The notes below the pieces were generated by a model. That model did not search any database. It was given only the letters and a program-made list of their open reading frames with translations, and was not told the DNA's origin. From the NCBI RefSeq assembly GCF_000283155.1, contig NW_004454156.1:32509830-32573829 (forward strand): a DNA stretch of 64,000 nucleotides, written 5' to 3'. Of this stretch, positions 10,300 to 21,400 are shown piece by piece. This stretch comes from Ceratotherium simum simum. Lineage: Eukaryota > Chordata > Mammalia > Perissodactyla > Rhinocerotidae. Numbering within the stretch: the stretch's first letter is position 1; each line of letters opens with the position of its first letter. The position numbers and the translations under genes were made by a program.

Positions 10300-10500
10300 T
10301 GAGGTCAGCACTGAGACACCAGACTGAGGAGTCTGAACAGCTGTGAGTTGAGTCCTGGCTCCACGCTTCCCAGCTGTGTGACCTGGGCAAGTCTCTGCCT
10401 CCCCATGTGGAAAGTGGGAGAGTAAGACCATCCACCTTATAGGGTTGCTGTAAGAATAAAATGACATATAATGATAAACTAGAAGAGTGCCTGGAGAATG
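10300..10500 (+). mobile_element. MIR SINE
   Basis: Sense MIR: 'gagtcctggctccacgcttc', 'cagctgtgtgacctgggcaa', then 'gtggaaagtgggagagtaa' and 'tatagggttgctgtaagaat', ending 'agaagagtgcctgg'. A well-preserved copy with the complete core. Confidence 0.92.
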
Positions 10501-10574
10501 GGCTTTTGGATGTAGAACTGACTGAAGCAGAGTGTATCAGGGGGAAGGGAAGGGGCAGAGGACAGTTGCCTAGA

Positions 10575-10760
10575 AGTTACAGGGTATGAGTTCAGGAAGC
10601 CTGGGTCCTGGTCCTGCCTCGCCTCTGGACAATTCTCTTTACCTCTCTGGCCTGAGTTTCCACAGCTGTGAAATGAAGGTGTTGGTCTCGTGGGGGCTCA
10701 AAGGTCTCTTCCAGCCCTGGCAGTGTCTCAACATTGCAGCTCTACCTTATGCAGAGAAGG
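10575..10760 (+). mobile_element. MIR-family fragment
   Basis: 'agcctgggtcctggtcctgc', 'cctctggcctgagtttccac', 'agctgtgaaatgaaggtgtt' and 'ctcttccagccctggcagtg' follow the order of the MIR3/MIRb group. It sits about 75 bp after another MIR in the same orientation. Confidence 0.75.
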
Positions 10761-11359
10761 CATCAATGAGTACGGACGATACTGAGAAGCCCAAGTGGGA
10801 AGGATTCACATAAAGAGAGAGAGGAGAAGACAGCAAGATGGCACAGGAGAGTTCTTCGAGTCTCTCCCTCCCTTTTCTCAAGTCCATTCATCCTCCTAAC
10901 ACAGGAGCCATGCCGCCCATCTAAATCTAAGTCATATCACAATCATCACCACCAGCACTGGAAATATTATTATCAACAATCCATCTTCAGCTTTGTTGTA
11001 TTCCAAATGCTTTTCAAGGCACTTTCAAGGCAACCTGAAATGTACATTTGAACAAGCTTTAGAGTATGCCCATTCCTCTCATGACAGATAACTCAAAAAT
11101 CCCTACAAATCCAGAGGAAAGAAAACACAGGACACATTCTGGTATTGCACTTTCTTTGTCTTTTTACAAAGCCATCAATGTTTGAACTACAACAATGATC
11201 CCTAAGAGAATTCATTTTGCTGATCTGAAATGTCCTTCACATTTTTAAAATAACAGCTTCCTGGAGGGGCCTCAAGGAGTGCAAGTCTGTAAGATGACTG
11301 ATATTCACTTAGCTCTCCCTCCTCCATCACCCCCTCCCCACTACTGAAAACATGACCAT
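10761..11359. other. Unresolved non-coding stretch
   Basis: Nothing gene-like. A weak MIR/L2-like antisense match ('ccaaatgcttttcaaggcac') lies near 11005. Confidence 0.35.
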
Positions 11360-11460
11360 TTATTCATTCATGAAACAAATCATTCCATGTGGACACAACT
11401 ACTTATTTAGTGCAGACCTGTTAAGCACTGAGTACCACGCCTGGAGGAAGGAAAAGTCCC
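11360..11460 (-). mobile_element. L2 3'-end fragment
   Basis: 'tttattcattcatgaaacaaat' followed by 'tgttaagcactgagtacca' is the reverse complement of an L2 terminus. Short and diverged. Confidence 0.45.
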
Positions 11461-11546
11461 ACCCTGCTAATCACTCTGCTTGCGTCTCCCTTGGCTTCTG
11501 AAGCAACCACGAAATGCCATTCCCAGACGAGAGCTGACATCAGTCA

Positions 11547-11643
11547 AGGAGAGAGGATGAGGAGTTTAATCCAGCAAAAGGAGCCTCAGTAACAAGCCCA
11601 AATGAAAAAACAAGGGGCATTTTTAGGCAACAGCCAATGGGCT
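11547..11643 (+). repeat. 97-bp perfect direct repeat, copy 2
   Basis: Exact copy of 10133-10229. Upstream flank is 'gacatcagtcaagg', downstream 'ggtacacaaatag'; neither resembles the flank of copy 1. This copy lies between a decayed L2 and an ERE. Confidence 0.97.
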
Positions 11644-11890
11644 GGTACACAAATAGTTGGCATATTAAGGATCTACGCAACTGTTCTGGAAACAAAAGGG
11701 GGATGGGATGGTTCTAGCTAGCCACAGAAATGTTAATCTTACTCAATAATAACAATATGCATTTAATGTAGCCAAGGCAATCCCTAGTCACAGAATAACA
11801 CTGAAGAGTCCATGATTCTCTGGTGAATTTCAATTTAAAAAAAAAAAAAAGAGGAAGAAAGAAATCTCTGCATGCTCACGTTCCACTGTA
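11644..11890. other. Unresolved AT-rich spacer
   Basis: Contains a 14-base A run near 11836; nothing else recognised. Confidence 0.4.
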
Positions 11891-11906
11891 AATCCTCCTA
11901 AATTCT

Positions 11907-12111
11907 TTTTTTTTTTATTTTATTTATTTTTTTCCCCCAAAGCCACAGTAGATAGTTGTATGTCATAGCTGCACATCCTTCTAGTTGCCGTATGTGGGAT
12001 GCGGCCTCAGCATGGCCGGAGAAGTGGTGCGTCGGTGCGGGCCCAGGATCCGAACCCGGGGCGCCAGCAGCAGAGCTCACGCACTTGACCGCTAAGCCAC
12101 GGGGCCGGCCC
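11907..12111 (-). mobile_element. ERE1-type SINE with intact 16-bp TSD
   Basis: Near-consensus minus-strand copy: T-rich A-tail complement at 11907-11935, then 'cacagtagatagttgtatg', 'catccttctagttgccgtat', 'gcggcctcagcatggcc', 'gatccgaacccggggcgcc' and 'ccgctaagccacggggccgg'. The target-site duplication 'aatcctcctaaattct' is perfect at 11891-11906 and 12112-12127. CpG-rich head and exact TSD mark a young insertion. Confidence 0.98.
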
Positions 12112-12127
12112 AATCCTCCTAAATTCT

Positions 12128-13850
12128 AATGCTACCACAGAGAGCTGGAAAGATTAGCAGGCCCTTTCTTCCCAACTGGCCTTGGTACTTCAAAAAGGAC
12201 TACGTTAAGAGGAAACCTCTTCCGTTAGTCAGGGCTCCATCTCCATCTGTATTTGCTGTTCGTCCAAAGCACAGCTCCATAATGTGACAAGAGAGGCTAA
12301 AATTACGGGTGAGACTGCACTTTCCATTCTAACCCAAGCCTGTGATTATCTACAACTCCAGGTTGCCCAGAATTACCTCTGGAGCCTTAAACGCCTTATA
12401 TTTTATTTCATTCCTAGAACAAATTCTTTTTTGGAAACTTTCAGAAAAGATAAAGGAACAAAAAATCAAAAAGCCCTGAATATTTCAGTTGCAGTGAAGG
12501 AAGAGCCAGTAGGCAAGCACGATTTCGATTTTTTTAAAACTGTCTCATGCATATCGCATCTACTGTATACTTAGGCAGAACAAAATTAATTCCATGTCTC
12601 TGCAATCATGAAAACTCAGAATCCTGGAAACTCTTACCTAATTTACTTTTTAAACCACTTCTGTTCTTGATATATTCTTAGAGGTAGAATGTGAAGGTGG
12701 TTAAGGAACTCACGTAGGAGGGTAGTTACGACTGCTCTCTCCAGGAGGAACAGTAGTTAAATGAGCAGTCTGCCCCAAGTAAGTGAAAAACACTACACAG
12801 TAGGTTAATGGTTACAAAGTTGATGTAACTACTGGTTTCTTTCTGTAACACAGTCCAATATTATTCTGATATTAGGTTGCTCAGCAGGTGAACCTGGTGA
12901 GTTATTTGTTAAAATATTTGCAGTTTATATTTGAAAAATCCTTGGTTTTATGTAACAGGTGAGGCTCCCCAAAGTATCCATCATCATTGTGTTAACCAAA
13001 TAATTTGAAATACAATAAAGGAACTAGCTATTAAAAAGAGGCTTGCTATGAATCCCTTTTGTAAAATAAAAATCCTTTTGTACCCCAAACAATTACTTAT
13101 CTTAAATTATTTTGCTTTTAAGGTCAGATTTTATATGCCAAGTTCTCTTAAAATAGGGTACTGCTATACTTAACTTCAATATCGAAATAATAACGTAACC
13201 AACCTTGTATTTACATTGCACTTACTTCAAATCTCCTCTTTCCAGTAAGCACTGCCCTCTATACCCAGGAGATCAGTGCCAGAGGGGTGAGGAGCCTTCT
13301 TTCTAGCAACTCACAAATTTGAAGGCATGAAATTAAGTCAGTGTGCATTCTTCCTGAATTGTCCTTCTACACAACTGCTTTTCTGCATCTATTTTTCTTC
13401 AAAACAACCCCCCCCCCCACCTCCATACTCACCCACAGCTCCCCTACAAGGTAGGGACGCCTAAGGAATGGGCTTCCCTTTCCAAGTTCGAGTCCAAGCT
13501 TTGTAAAATCCCGAAGGGTCAACTCAGCTTTTATCTACTTAATTTGGAAACAAAATTTTCAGCATTGCTTTTTATCACAAAGCACTGAATTCTAAGTAGT
13601 AGTCAAAGAATAGTGTAACATGCCAGAACCAACAGGTTTCCACAATACGTCAAGTTAGCAGGCAAGTCTAGCTGCTGATATGCAAATGACCTTATGTATC
13701 AGAGAGGTTCTAATGCAGTCTGCATTATACAGAATCTACAACCAACACAGCAAAGACTTTGTGATTCTTTTCTTCAGCATTACATACTTACAGTGTTTTA
13801 TATTTCAAGGTAGAGTACACCTTTGAACTGGTCAGGCCTCTTCCCAGTTC
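12128..13850. other. Unresolved, AT-rich, mostly unique sequence
   Basis: No repeat or gene recognised over about 1.7 kb apart from a C10 run near 13409. The 96-codon frame at 12284-12574 shows no family resemblance. Long repeat-free stretches like this can contain conserved non-coding elements, but nothing here shows it directly. Confidence 0.35.
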
Positions 13851-13854
13851 AGAG

Positions 13855-14095
13855 CTAAAAAGCTAGAAAACTCTAAGTAGTCTGAGCTTCACCACTAACT
13901 AGCTTAAACAAGCCCTTTCCCTCTCTGGGCCTCTAAATTCCCAGTTACAAGACAAAGAACTCATTTATATAGAGAGATAGCCCTGAAGCCCAGAGAGGTC
14001 AAGAAGTATTCTAAGGCCACACAGCAAGTTAGCATAGGATGATGTAACACTAAAACCTAGATCTCCTAATTTTCCTTAAACCACACTGCCTCCCA
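13855..14095. mobile_element. Two abutting MIR fragments in opposite orientation
   Basis: 13855-13955 reads as sense MIR ('gagcttcaccactaactagc', 'ccctttccctctctgggcct'). 13965-14095 reads as antisense MIR ('gcccagagaggtcaagaagt', 'ggccacacagcaagtt', 'aacctagatctcctaa'). Confidence 0.7.
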
Positions 14096-14122
14096 CTCAA
14101 CACAGGGAAGGATGATAGAGAC

Positions 14123-14124
<2 letters not shown>

Positions 14125-14154
<30 letters not shown>
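14125..14154. repeat. (CA)n microsatellite
   Basis: About 15 uninterrupted AC dinucleotides; a shorter interrupted CA run follows near 14320. Confidence 0.97.
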
Positions 14155-14156
<2 letters not shown>

Positions 14157-14159
14157 CTT

Positions 14160-14839
14160 CTTTTACCTCCACTGTCCCGGCTCCTGTTTCTGAAAACCTA
14201 AATATACTTGGCCCCAGAGACTGCTGCTGCAACTGTGATTTTCCATTCTCTCTAATATCCTCTGGCAGCTACACTGTTGCCTTTCTTCCTCACCATAGAG
14301 TTTCCTCATCCCACAAAACACACACACACGCACACATGCATGGCATACACCCATCCTCAATATTATAAAATTCTGCCTTTTCTAACAGCAAAGAAAGTTC
14401 AGGCCAGAACTGAAATGATTCACATATTCAAATACAAGAACACTGTTCAAGCATTAAACACGACCATAACTCTACCCAGAAACAAATCTGACAAAATGGA
14501 ATTTGTTCTCACAGAGAATTTTCCTCCCATACTCTATCATGCGTCAAGCCACACTGTCTTTTCTCCCACTGCTGCATAATCACATAACGAAAGCCCCAGA
14601 TGTAATTCATGTACACAAGAAGGCAGACTTATGGCTGATAAGGGACCCTTTCTTTTATTTACATTGCTAATAGTTTCTTAAAGAACAAGCAGCATGCTAT
14701 ATGTAGAAGGACAAAGAACAACAACAAAAAAACATTTCTTTTTCTGTTTTTAATAACAATGTGGGATAATCAACTAGTCCTCTTGGATCTTATCCAGGAA
14801 CCATTCTTGCCCCCACTTGAGGACATAGAGCGTGAAGCT
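14160..14839. other. Unresolved non-coding stretch
   Basis: Nothing recognised. The 100-codon frame at 14277-14579 begins in the CA-rich sequence and has no recognisable domain. Confidence 0.35.
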
Positions 14840-15195
14840 AGGGTACAGTCCTCAGCATGGCATCCTGGTAAATTATTTCCCTTCTAACACTGAGCTTTCC
14901 TCTTCCAGGACATCCCATCTTCCAGCCACACTAACTCTGTTCTCCATACACACTACATACTTGAAGGTTTCCACGCTATTCTTTCTGTCTGGGATTCCCT
15001 TCCCTTCTACTATCCCGGCAATCTCAAACTCATCCTTTTAACAAACCCATGCGATAGTTCTTAGCTCATAATGGCTGAACGTCTGCTTCCCCAAAAAGAC
15101 TATAAACTGAACATAGAACCTCTGTAGCCTCCGCACAGAGCATGGCACCTGCCACATAGTAGATGTTCAACTACTATTTGTTGAATTAAAAGGAG
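14840..15195 (+). mobile_element. L2 LINE 3' end
   Basis: Pyrimidine-rich L2 3' coding/UTR-like stretch ('ctattctttctgtctgggat' with 'tcccttcccttctac'). It is followed by 'gcatggcacctgccacatag' and 'tagatgttcaactactattt', then 'gttgaattaaa', the standard L2 terminus. Confidence 0.8.
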
Positions 15196-17762
15196 AAAAG
15201 TCTTCTAAAATACATTTAATTAAGCCTTAACTTTACAGGCTGCTGTCCACTGCTCTCCAAATGGCAACCTGGTCAGAAAGGAACTGAGCACCTCTTAGTG
15301 TCAAAGACTCTAAGAGGAGCAGCAAAGCCTCATCAACACAAGCAGATCCTGGGAGACGGCTATATCGCCAAAGGGGATCAATGGCAGGGTGCCCGAGCTC
15401 TCACTGCCCTGGGTCTTACACCCCTGATCCCGTGTGCGCCTTACTCTCTGAGCATCTCTGGCTGCACAGACACCTTCACCTTTGTTACAGAACCCAAGGA
15501 AGACCAGTACTTCCTGCCTCAACTCTGCCTCTGCCATCCAGCTTCCCTGAAATTCACAAGACTTTATTCATGCCCTAGGACCATAGTATATATCTTCTCC
15601 AGGACTGGTTTTCACTAGTTGATGCTCAATGGCAAATTCAATAGTATTGTCCTGTTCCAATCTCTTACAGTGCACCTATGAGAATCAATCTATAAAGCCT
15701 TAATAGCAGACATAAAGCTTTATGCTGACCATTTTCCCTAGACCACAAAAACTGCTCCCCTCACATGACCTAAAAATGCACTATACATCTGGGGAAAGGG
15801 TCACAAAGGTGACCTGCCAGACCCCAGAGTTCAGGGAAATGTAATAACTCACGCAGGTTCACAGGTTCCAAACACTGAATCTTATTCTAGATGCTGAGCT
15901 GGGCCTTTTAGAATACAGTAAGACCTAAATCTTGGCAATATTTGCCCATTTCTGTGCCAGCATTCTGAACTGGGCAGTCTCTTCCTGGACTCTGCCTCTC
16001 ACCTTTCCGGTCTGCTCACCTCTGGAGTCAGCTTTGATAAGACTTAGCCATGTGGGTAAGGGAAGCCTGGGCAATGGGGCTTTGTTCTTCAGGGAAACAG
16101 AATTATCTTCCAATTCTGCTGGAAGAAAACTAGACAGGAATGATTTAACACTGTTACAAAAAGGAAAGAGCATCTGAGATCAAAGTGCAACTACATTGTC
16201 AAATGTTATGTTACATCTGTATAAACACAAGGTGTGTACTTTTAAGGGAATGAGAGTGAGAACGTTTAAGGGAGTCAACTCTAGACTCCATCTAGAATGG
16301 AGGTGGCATGATTTTATGAAGACTGCAGGGAATGTGCAGTCCAAAAACCAAAAAGAGGAGTTTTGATTACAAGCCCTTAGGGAACTTAAAGTTAGCATGG
16401 TCTGATGCCCAAAGGATGGAGTTTGCAGAAGGTTCTGTCTCCCAGAAATTTATAACCCTCAAATACTTAGAGATTATAACTGAGTCTTTTCAGAGTCTCA
16501 CATAACCCTTTGCTGTTAACACAAATGACAGTTTAGATGTGAGCAGGTCCGTTGCTTAAGTATTCACAATCCACTCAACAGGGCCAGCACACCTTGGGTA
16601 CCAAATAGCGAGGTTCATGAGCCCTAAGGATGAACCACAGCCTTTGGTAACATAGGTCCTTGTGTTTTCTTCAACGGTGGTGGAATAGAAAACTAGTCCC
16701 CCCTAGTGTCCTACCACTGTAGGTGGCTGAAGGATGGAGACACTCCTGCATTCCGCGTCAACTTTAAAGCACAGCTCAGGAAAGCCCAAAGAAAACCTTC
16801 GCATCCTTCCCAAGAGATGGAAGCACTCCTGGGACCTACAATGAGACAAACAAACCTTTCATTCCATTTCCAAGGCCCTTCTAGTCATGGTTTAAAAGGC
16901 AAAGAAATCTGTATTCTCTCACCCCAAAAACTTAACCCACAACCCAGCGGACCTTATTAAGTGAAGTAAGAGGGCCCACTCTCATTAGCGACATTTGCCC
17001 ACTCCAGAGTGATCCGATCCTTTCTTTAAAAACCTCTCTATCTTACGAGGCGGATGTTTCCTTTCCTCGACACTCTAGAAAACCCACTAAGATCTAAACC
17101 TGGATAACTTTTGCCTTTCTGTGCCAGTTAGTTTTCTCCCTGGTATGGAATTAACAGGGCCAGGCTCGATAAATGCATGTTCTCCTCAAGCAATTTGCAC
17201 TAAATAAAATACTCTTGAAACATAAAGTACACTAAGAGATGTGTGAAACCTTAAAGCCAGTTTTTTTTTTGTCCCCAGTGAGGATGCATGCCCATGAGTT
17301 AATTCATTCATGTCACCCATTTGTGAGAGATAAGAAACCACCACTTGTTCCTTTACTAATTTAGAATCTTCCCTTATCTCAAGTCTATCAAAGCTGACTC
17401 CTGAAGTGGGAAGGCAAGAGAGGTGAGGAGAAAAATTAACCTGAGGTGTCTGCCTCCACGGAGTGAATAAACACCTTGGGTTTCCATCTGTGTCAGGCAG
17501 GGACAGGGTCTTCATTTAGGTGAGGTGAGTGCCCCACCTGGGGCCCCTCCCCCAGCTCCCCCCAATGAGGCAGGAGCCTGAGCTCTCTCTTGGGCCACTT
17601 ACATAAGACCCTGTAAAACTTCCTGTGACATTCACGGAAAATGTAAGCTGCTATTCTGCTCCCTCAGGAGATCATTTTAACGGACCGAGTGACAAAATTC
17701 TCGGATTCGGAATTCAGCAGCAACCTGCTCAACCGAGGTACATCAGCTCAGGGACGAAAAAA
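15196..17762. other. Mostly unique non-coding sequence
   Basis: A weak L2-like sense fragment may be present at 15500-15640 ('gttgatgctcaatggcaaatt'). Otherwise I see no repeats, genes or RNA genes. The 106-codon (15298-15618) and 109-codon (17186-17515) frames lack supporting features. If the gene inferred at the CpG island is real, this is its first intron. Confidence 0.35.
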
Positions 17763-17802
17763 AATCCATCCCCATTAATCAGGGTCACCCGGGGGATGGA
17801 TT
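17763..17802. repeat. Perfect 11-bp inverted repeat (hairpin)
   Basis: Arms 17763-17773 ('aatccatcccc') and 17792-17802 ('ggggatggatt') are exact reverse complements around an 18-base loop. It lies in a repeat-free stretch with several CpGs about 850 bp from the CpG-island edge. Function unknown. Confidence 0.85.
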
Positions 17803-18644
17803 CAATGTAGGAGAGACAATCTGTTCCCTCCGAAGTGACCCATTTAAAATCAGATTGTTCCAGGGAAAGCTCACACGTTTAATAAATTTCAAACAGGCAA
17901 GGACAGGCTGGTAGGGCTGAGGTTCCTTAAGAGGAAAATTGACAAGATGGTAATAAGACAATGAACAAAATAACTTCAGGATGCACAAACTTTGGAGTCC
18001 GTCACTCCACCCTTCAGAAACACTGACATTCACGAGAATGTCTGGATCGCTATACAGTGATCACTCATCACAAGCAGCTTTGTCTTATAAGACTGACACT
18101 CCGGGGGAGTTTCCTCTCTACAGATAGCGCCGCCACCCAACCACTCTGTCCTATAGAGGGATTCACAAGCTGTGGCTTCTCACCCCTAAATCGGCCTCGC
18201 CTCTCTGCAACAAGCAAAGTTCTTCACAGCATCACACTAGGAAAGGCAGGTGGGGATCGCCCAAGAAAGACAGCGCCCAACACAGCAGGTCCCCAAAGCA
18301 CAGGTGCTCACAGATAACAAGCTGTGAGGGGAGGAGGAGGGGTGTGGACACAGCACCTCCTGGTGTTAACCGGAAACTCCTTGCTCACTCCCTGTTAGCA
18401 GCCTATGTGCCTAGGTGCGAGACAGACCCTGAGACCGGTCCTGGGGACATCAGAGACTCGGGGACTTCCACCTCTTGCCTCTCCAGAGCTCCCGGCCCAG
18501 GCAGCAGAGGATGTGCCCTCACTCCCTCCCTCTCCGCCAGCATCCCAAGTAGAGGGGGTACCAGCTACAGGTTCGGAGAACTTGTCCAGCGCCGCTCACC
18601 AGGGCGCCCCCGCGGCGGCTCTCTCTCACCCCCGGGGCTCTTAC

Positions 18645-19015
18645 CTTGGCCGTGACTGCCGCCAGGCAGAGGGAGACCGCGGGAGAGCTGGGTGGTGCGG
18701 CGGCGGCGCCGCCTACGAGACGCAGGGGGTCCGGGTCCTGGTCCCAGCAGGCGCTGCCCTAGTCCAAGCGGCGGTGCCAAGCGCAGACTTTGGGGCGGCC
18801 GCCTGCTCCGAACGCTGCGGGGAGGGTCCGCGCCGCCCAAGCTGAGCACTGTCCCTTCTTCCTCTCCCTCCGGCGACGCTGCCTGGAGCTGCTCTCTGCC
18901 CCGGGGACTCTTCCGAGCGCGGGGCGCCCCGCATGGGCAGGGGCCTGGGTCCGCTTCGGGTTGGGTCCACCGAGGAGGCGCTGGGGAGAGACGCGGGGCG
19001 GCCGCCGGCGCCGGC
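18645..19015 (-). other. Putative first exon (3' part), non-coding or 5'-UTR; gene unidentified
   Basis: On the minus strand the sequence '..cacggccaag|gtaagagcc' at 18645/18644 is a near-ideal splice donor at the edge of the CpG island. Transcription would run leftwards, so the exon extends from the donor rightwards into the N gap. An ATG at 18934 opens 73 codons but hits TAG at 18713, 68 bases before the donor. In that frame it would be an upstream ORF rather than the start of the main protein. The real start codon may lie in the gap or a later exon outside the window. Inference only; no transcript evidence. Confidence 0.45.
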
Positions 19016-19655
19016 NNNNNNNNNNNNNNNNNNNNNNNNNNNNNNNNNNNNNNNNNNNNNNNNNNNNNNNNNNNNNNNNNNNNNNNNNNNNNNNNNNNNN
19101 NNNNNNNNNNNNNNNNNNNNNNNNNNNNNNNNNNNNNNNNNNNNNNNNNNNNNNNNNNNNNNNNNNNNNNNNNNNNNNNNNNNNNNNNNNNNNNNNNNNN
19201 NNNNNNNNNNNNNNNNNNNNNNNNNNNNNNNNNNNNNNNNNNNNNNNNNNNNNNNNNNNNNNNNNNNNNNNNNNNNNNNNNNNNNNNNNNNNNNNNNNNN
19301 NNNNNNNNNNNNNNNNNNNNNNNNNNNNNNNNNNNNNNNNNNNNNNNNNNNNNNNNNNNNNNNNNNNNNNNNNNNNNNNNNNNNNNNNNNNNNNNNNNNN
19401 NNNNNNNNNNNNNNNNNNNNNNNNNNNNNNNNNNNNNNNNNNNNNNNNNNNNNNNNNNNNNNNNNNNNNNNNNNNNNNNNNNNNNNNNNNNNNNNNNNNN
19501 NNNNNNNNNNNNNNNNNNNNNNNNNNNNNNNNNNNNNNNNNNNNNNNNNNNNNNNNNNNNNNNNNNNNNNNNNNNNNNNNNNNNNNNNNNNNNNNNNNNN
19601 NNNNNNNNNNNNNNNNNNNNNNNNNNNNNNNNNNNNNNNNNNNNNNNNNNNNNNN
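19016..19655. other. Assembly gap (640 N)
   Basis: Unknown bases inside the CpG island. Very GC-rich promoter cores commonly drop out of assemblies. Confidence 1.
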
Positions 19656-19810
19656 GGCGTGGGGGCGGGCGGGCGCTGGGGTCCGGGCTCCGGGCTGGCC
19701 CGCCGCCGCGTGCCCTGAGCGCCGGGCTCTCTCAGCAGCTGCAGTGACTGTGTGTCTGTGTCATGTCTGTGCAGCTGGGGGGGACCGCGAGCCGGGCCCG
19801 GCTCCGAGCG

Positions 19811-19935
19811 GGGGCGGGGCCTGCGCCCGCCCCCACCCCGTGACGGAGCGGCCGGCCAATGGCAGGCGCCGCAGCCGCGCGGACAGAGAGCCCGCCCCCG
19901 CCCGGGCTCCGCCCCCCCGAGGCTCCGCCCAGGCA
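19811..19935. promoter_or_regulatory. Core promoter motif cluster: GC boxes, CCAAT, CRE half-site
   Basis: GC box 'ggggcggggc' at 19811-19820, further inverted GC boxes near 19825, 19889 and 19908-19933, TGACG half-site at 19841-19845 and CCAAT at 19856-19860. No TATA box is visible. These motifs bind Sp/KLF factors, CREB/ATF and NF-Y and often occur in TATA-less CpG-island promoters. They work in either orientation and so do not settle the direction. Confidence 0.6.
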
Positions 19936-21400
19936 CTTCTTCAGCTCTATCGCGCGCAGGCGGAAGCAACACCCGGAGCCGGGATCCCGGCCCGGGTCGG
20001 GATGAAAGGGTGCAAGCTGGGAGCTCCCCGCCCTTCTTCCCCCACCCGGGGCGCTCCCGGCCTCTCGTGCTTGGCGAGCCTCGCGGAAAGAGGGGGGAGG
20101 GAAGCGGGTCCGCAGCTGCCACCCTAGAGACGCTTGCAGGCTCGCAGGGCCGTGCAGCCCGTCCACTCCCCCTTGTACAAAACAGCCGTCGTGGGAAGTA
20201 GGAAGTTTCCCCGCCTCCACCTTCCGCTCGGGTCGCCGCTTCTCTCGAAGGTGGGCAGCGTATGGGGCGGCCTGAGGATGCGAGGAGCCACGTTGAAGGG
20301 CTTTGACACCATCATTTTGGGCTGTGTATCCAAGAATCCTTATTCTTTCGGGGAAACTGCATTTCTTTGCCCCTCCATACACACACCCTGCATGCACGCA
20401 CACACGCCCCTCCCCGTTCCGATTTCATTCTTGCTCTTTCCTTCCTGGCACAAGAACCCCATCCCCCTGAAGGGACTTCCAGCCTCCTAGTCCTAAAGAC
20501 GAGAGTGGGGCGCCGAGAGTCCTCTCAAGATACAGGAGGAGTGGGTGCAACTGGCAGAGCAAAGGGGGAGGGGGCGTGAGAGTGGATGGAAGGAGGAGGC
20601 CTGGAAAGAAAACCCAGAGGATAAAGCAGAGAGCCAGGAGAGAAAGGACACAGAGAGAGAGACAACTCTGACTGGGAGACCGGAGCTCCGGCGCGCGATC
20701 CAGCTCCCGGGTTTTTCCTCAGCTCGGTCCCAGGGCTTCTGGTGTCCCCTTCCACCCGGGTCCCCACCTTGCCCCAGCCGGGAGGGCCTCCGGGTCTCTG
20801 CCTTGCCTCCGCACGCCTTTCGTGGCCCTCGGACTCAGAAGCAGCGGCGCGAAGACCATCCTAGCTCTTGGAAGGGGTATGGGAAGGATGCAAAAGCAGA
20901 AATCAAGTGCAAGGGTGGGGAGGGGATGAGGGGGATGCGTAAGAAAAGGACGCCGCGCTCGGGCTGCCACGCTGACCATACTCCCCAGAGGTCAGGCGGG
21001 GCCCAAGAGATTCGGAGGTTCGGCCCCTCCCTCCGCTCAGGACCTGCCTCCAGCCTAGGTAACCCAGCTCTCGGCCTTAGATCGACCCAGCCGGGACCCT
21101 TCCCCCATCTACTCCCTTCCCTGCAGCTCTTGAAGCAATGACCCCCGCCCCGCTCGTGCGCCCCTTCCACCACCCCCGGCGCTTCCCCAGCTCTGGAGCG
21201 CTGTTTACCTAATCTCGGTGGCAGACCGAGCCGAGGAGAATGCGAAAAGAAGGTAGCGGTTGCACAGCAGCGTCCCCGGCGAAAAAGTAAAACACGTTTG
21301 CTGTGGAGCTTCGGGATAAGTTCACTGCGAGGCTGGGGTCCTGCTCTCTATCTCTGCGGGGATGAGTCTCACCCTGCACGTTTGCAGGGGTGGGAGATCG

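Larger units (their letters stand above)
18550..21400. promoter_or_regulatory. CpG island / probable bidirectional promoter
   Basis: Abrupt change to GC- and CpG-rich sequence on both sides of an assembly gap, unlike the AT-rich surroundings. This is typical of a housekeeping or developmental gene promoter in mammals. The densest CpG is at 18590-19015 and 19656-20110; density falls off by about 21400. Open frames crossing the run of N bases are artefacts of composition and gap. The gene itself is not identified. Confidence 0.88.

Noticed and set aside
18692..20127. Several 350-470-codon ORFs through the CpG island
   Set aside because: They are open only because the 640 N are read as unknown residues and GC-rich DNA has few stops. 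Frames exist on both strands and some use non-ATG starts.
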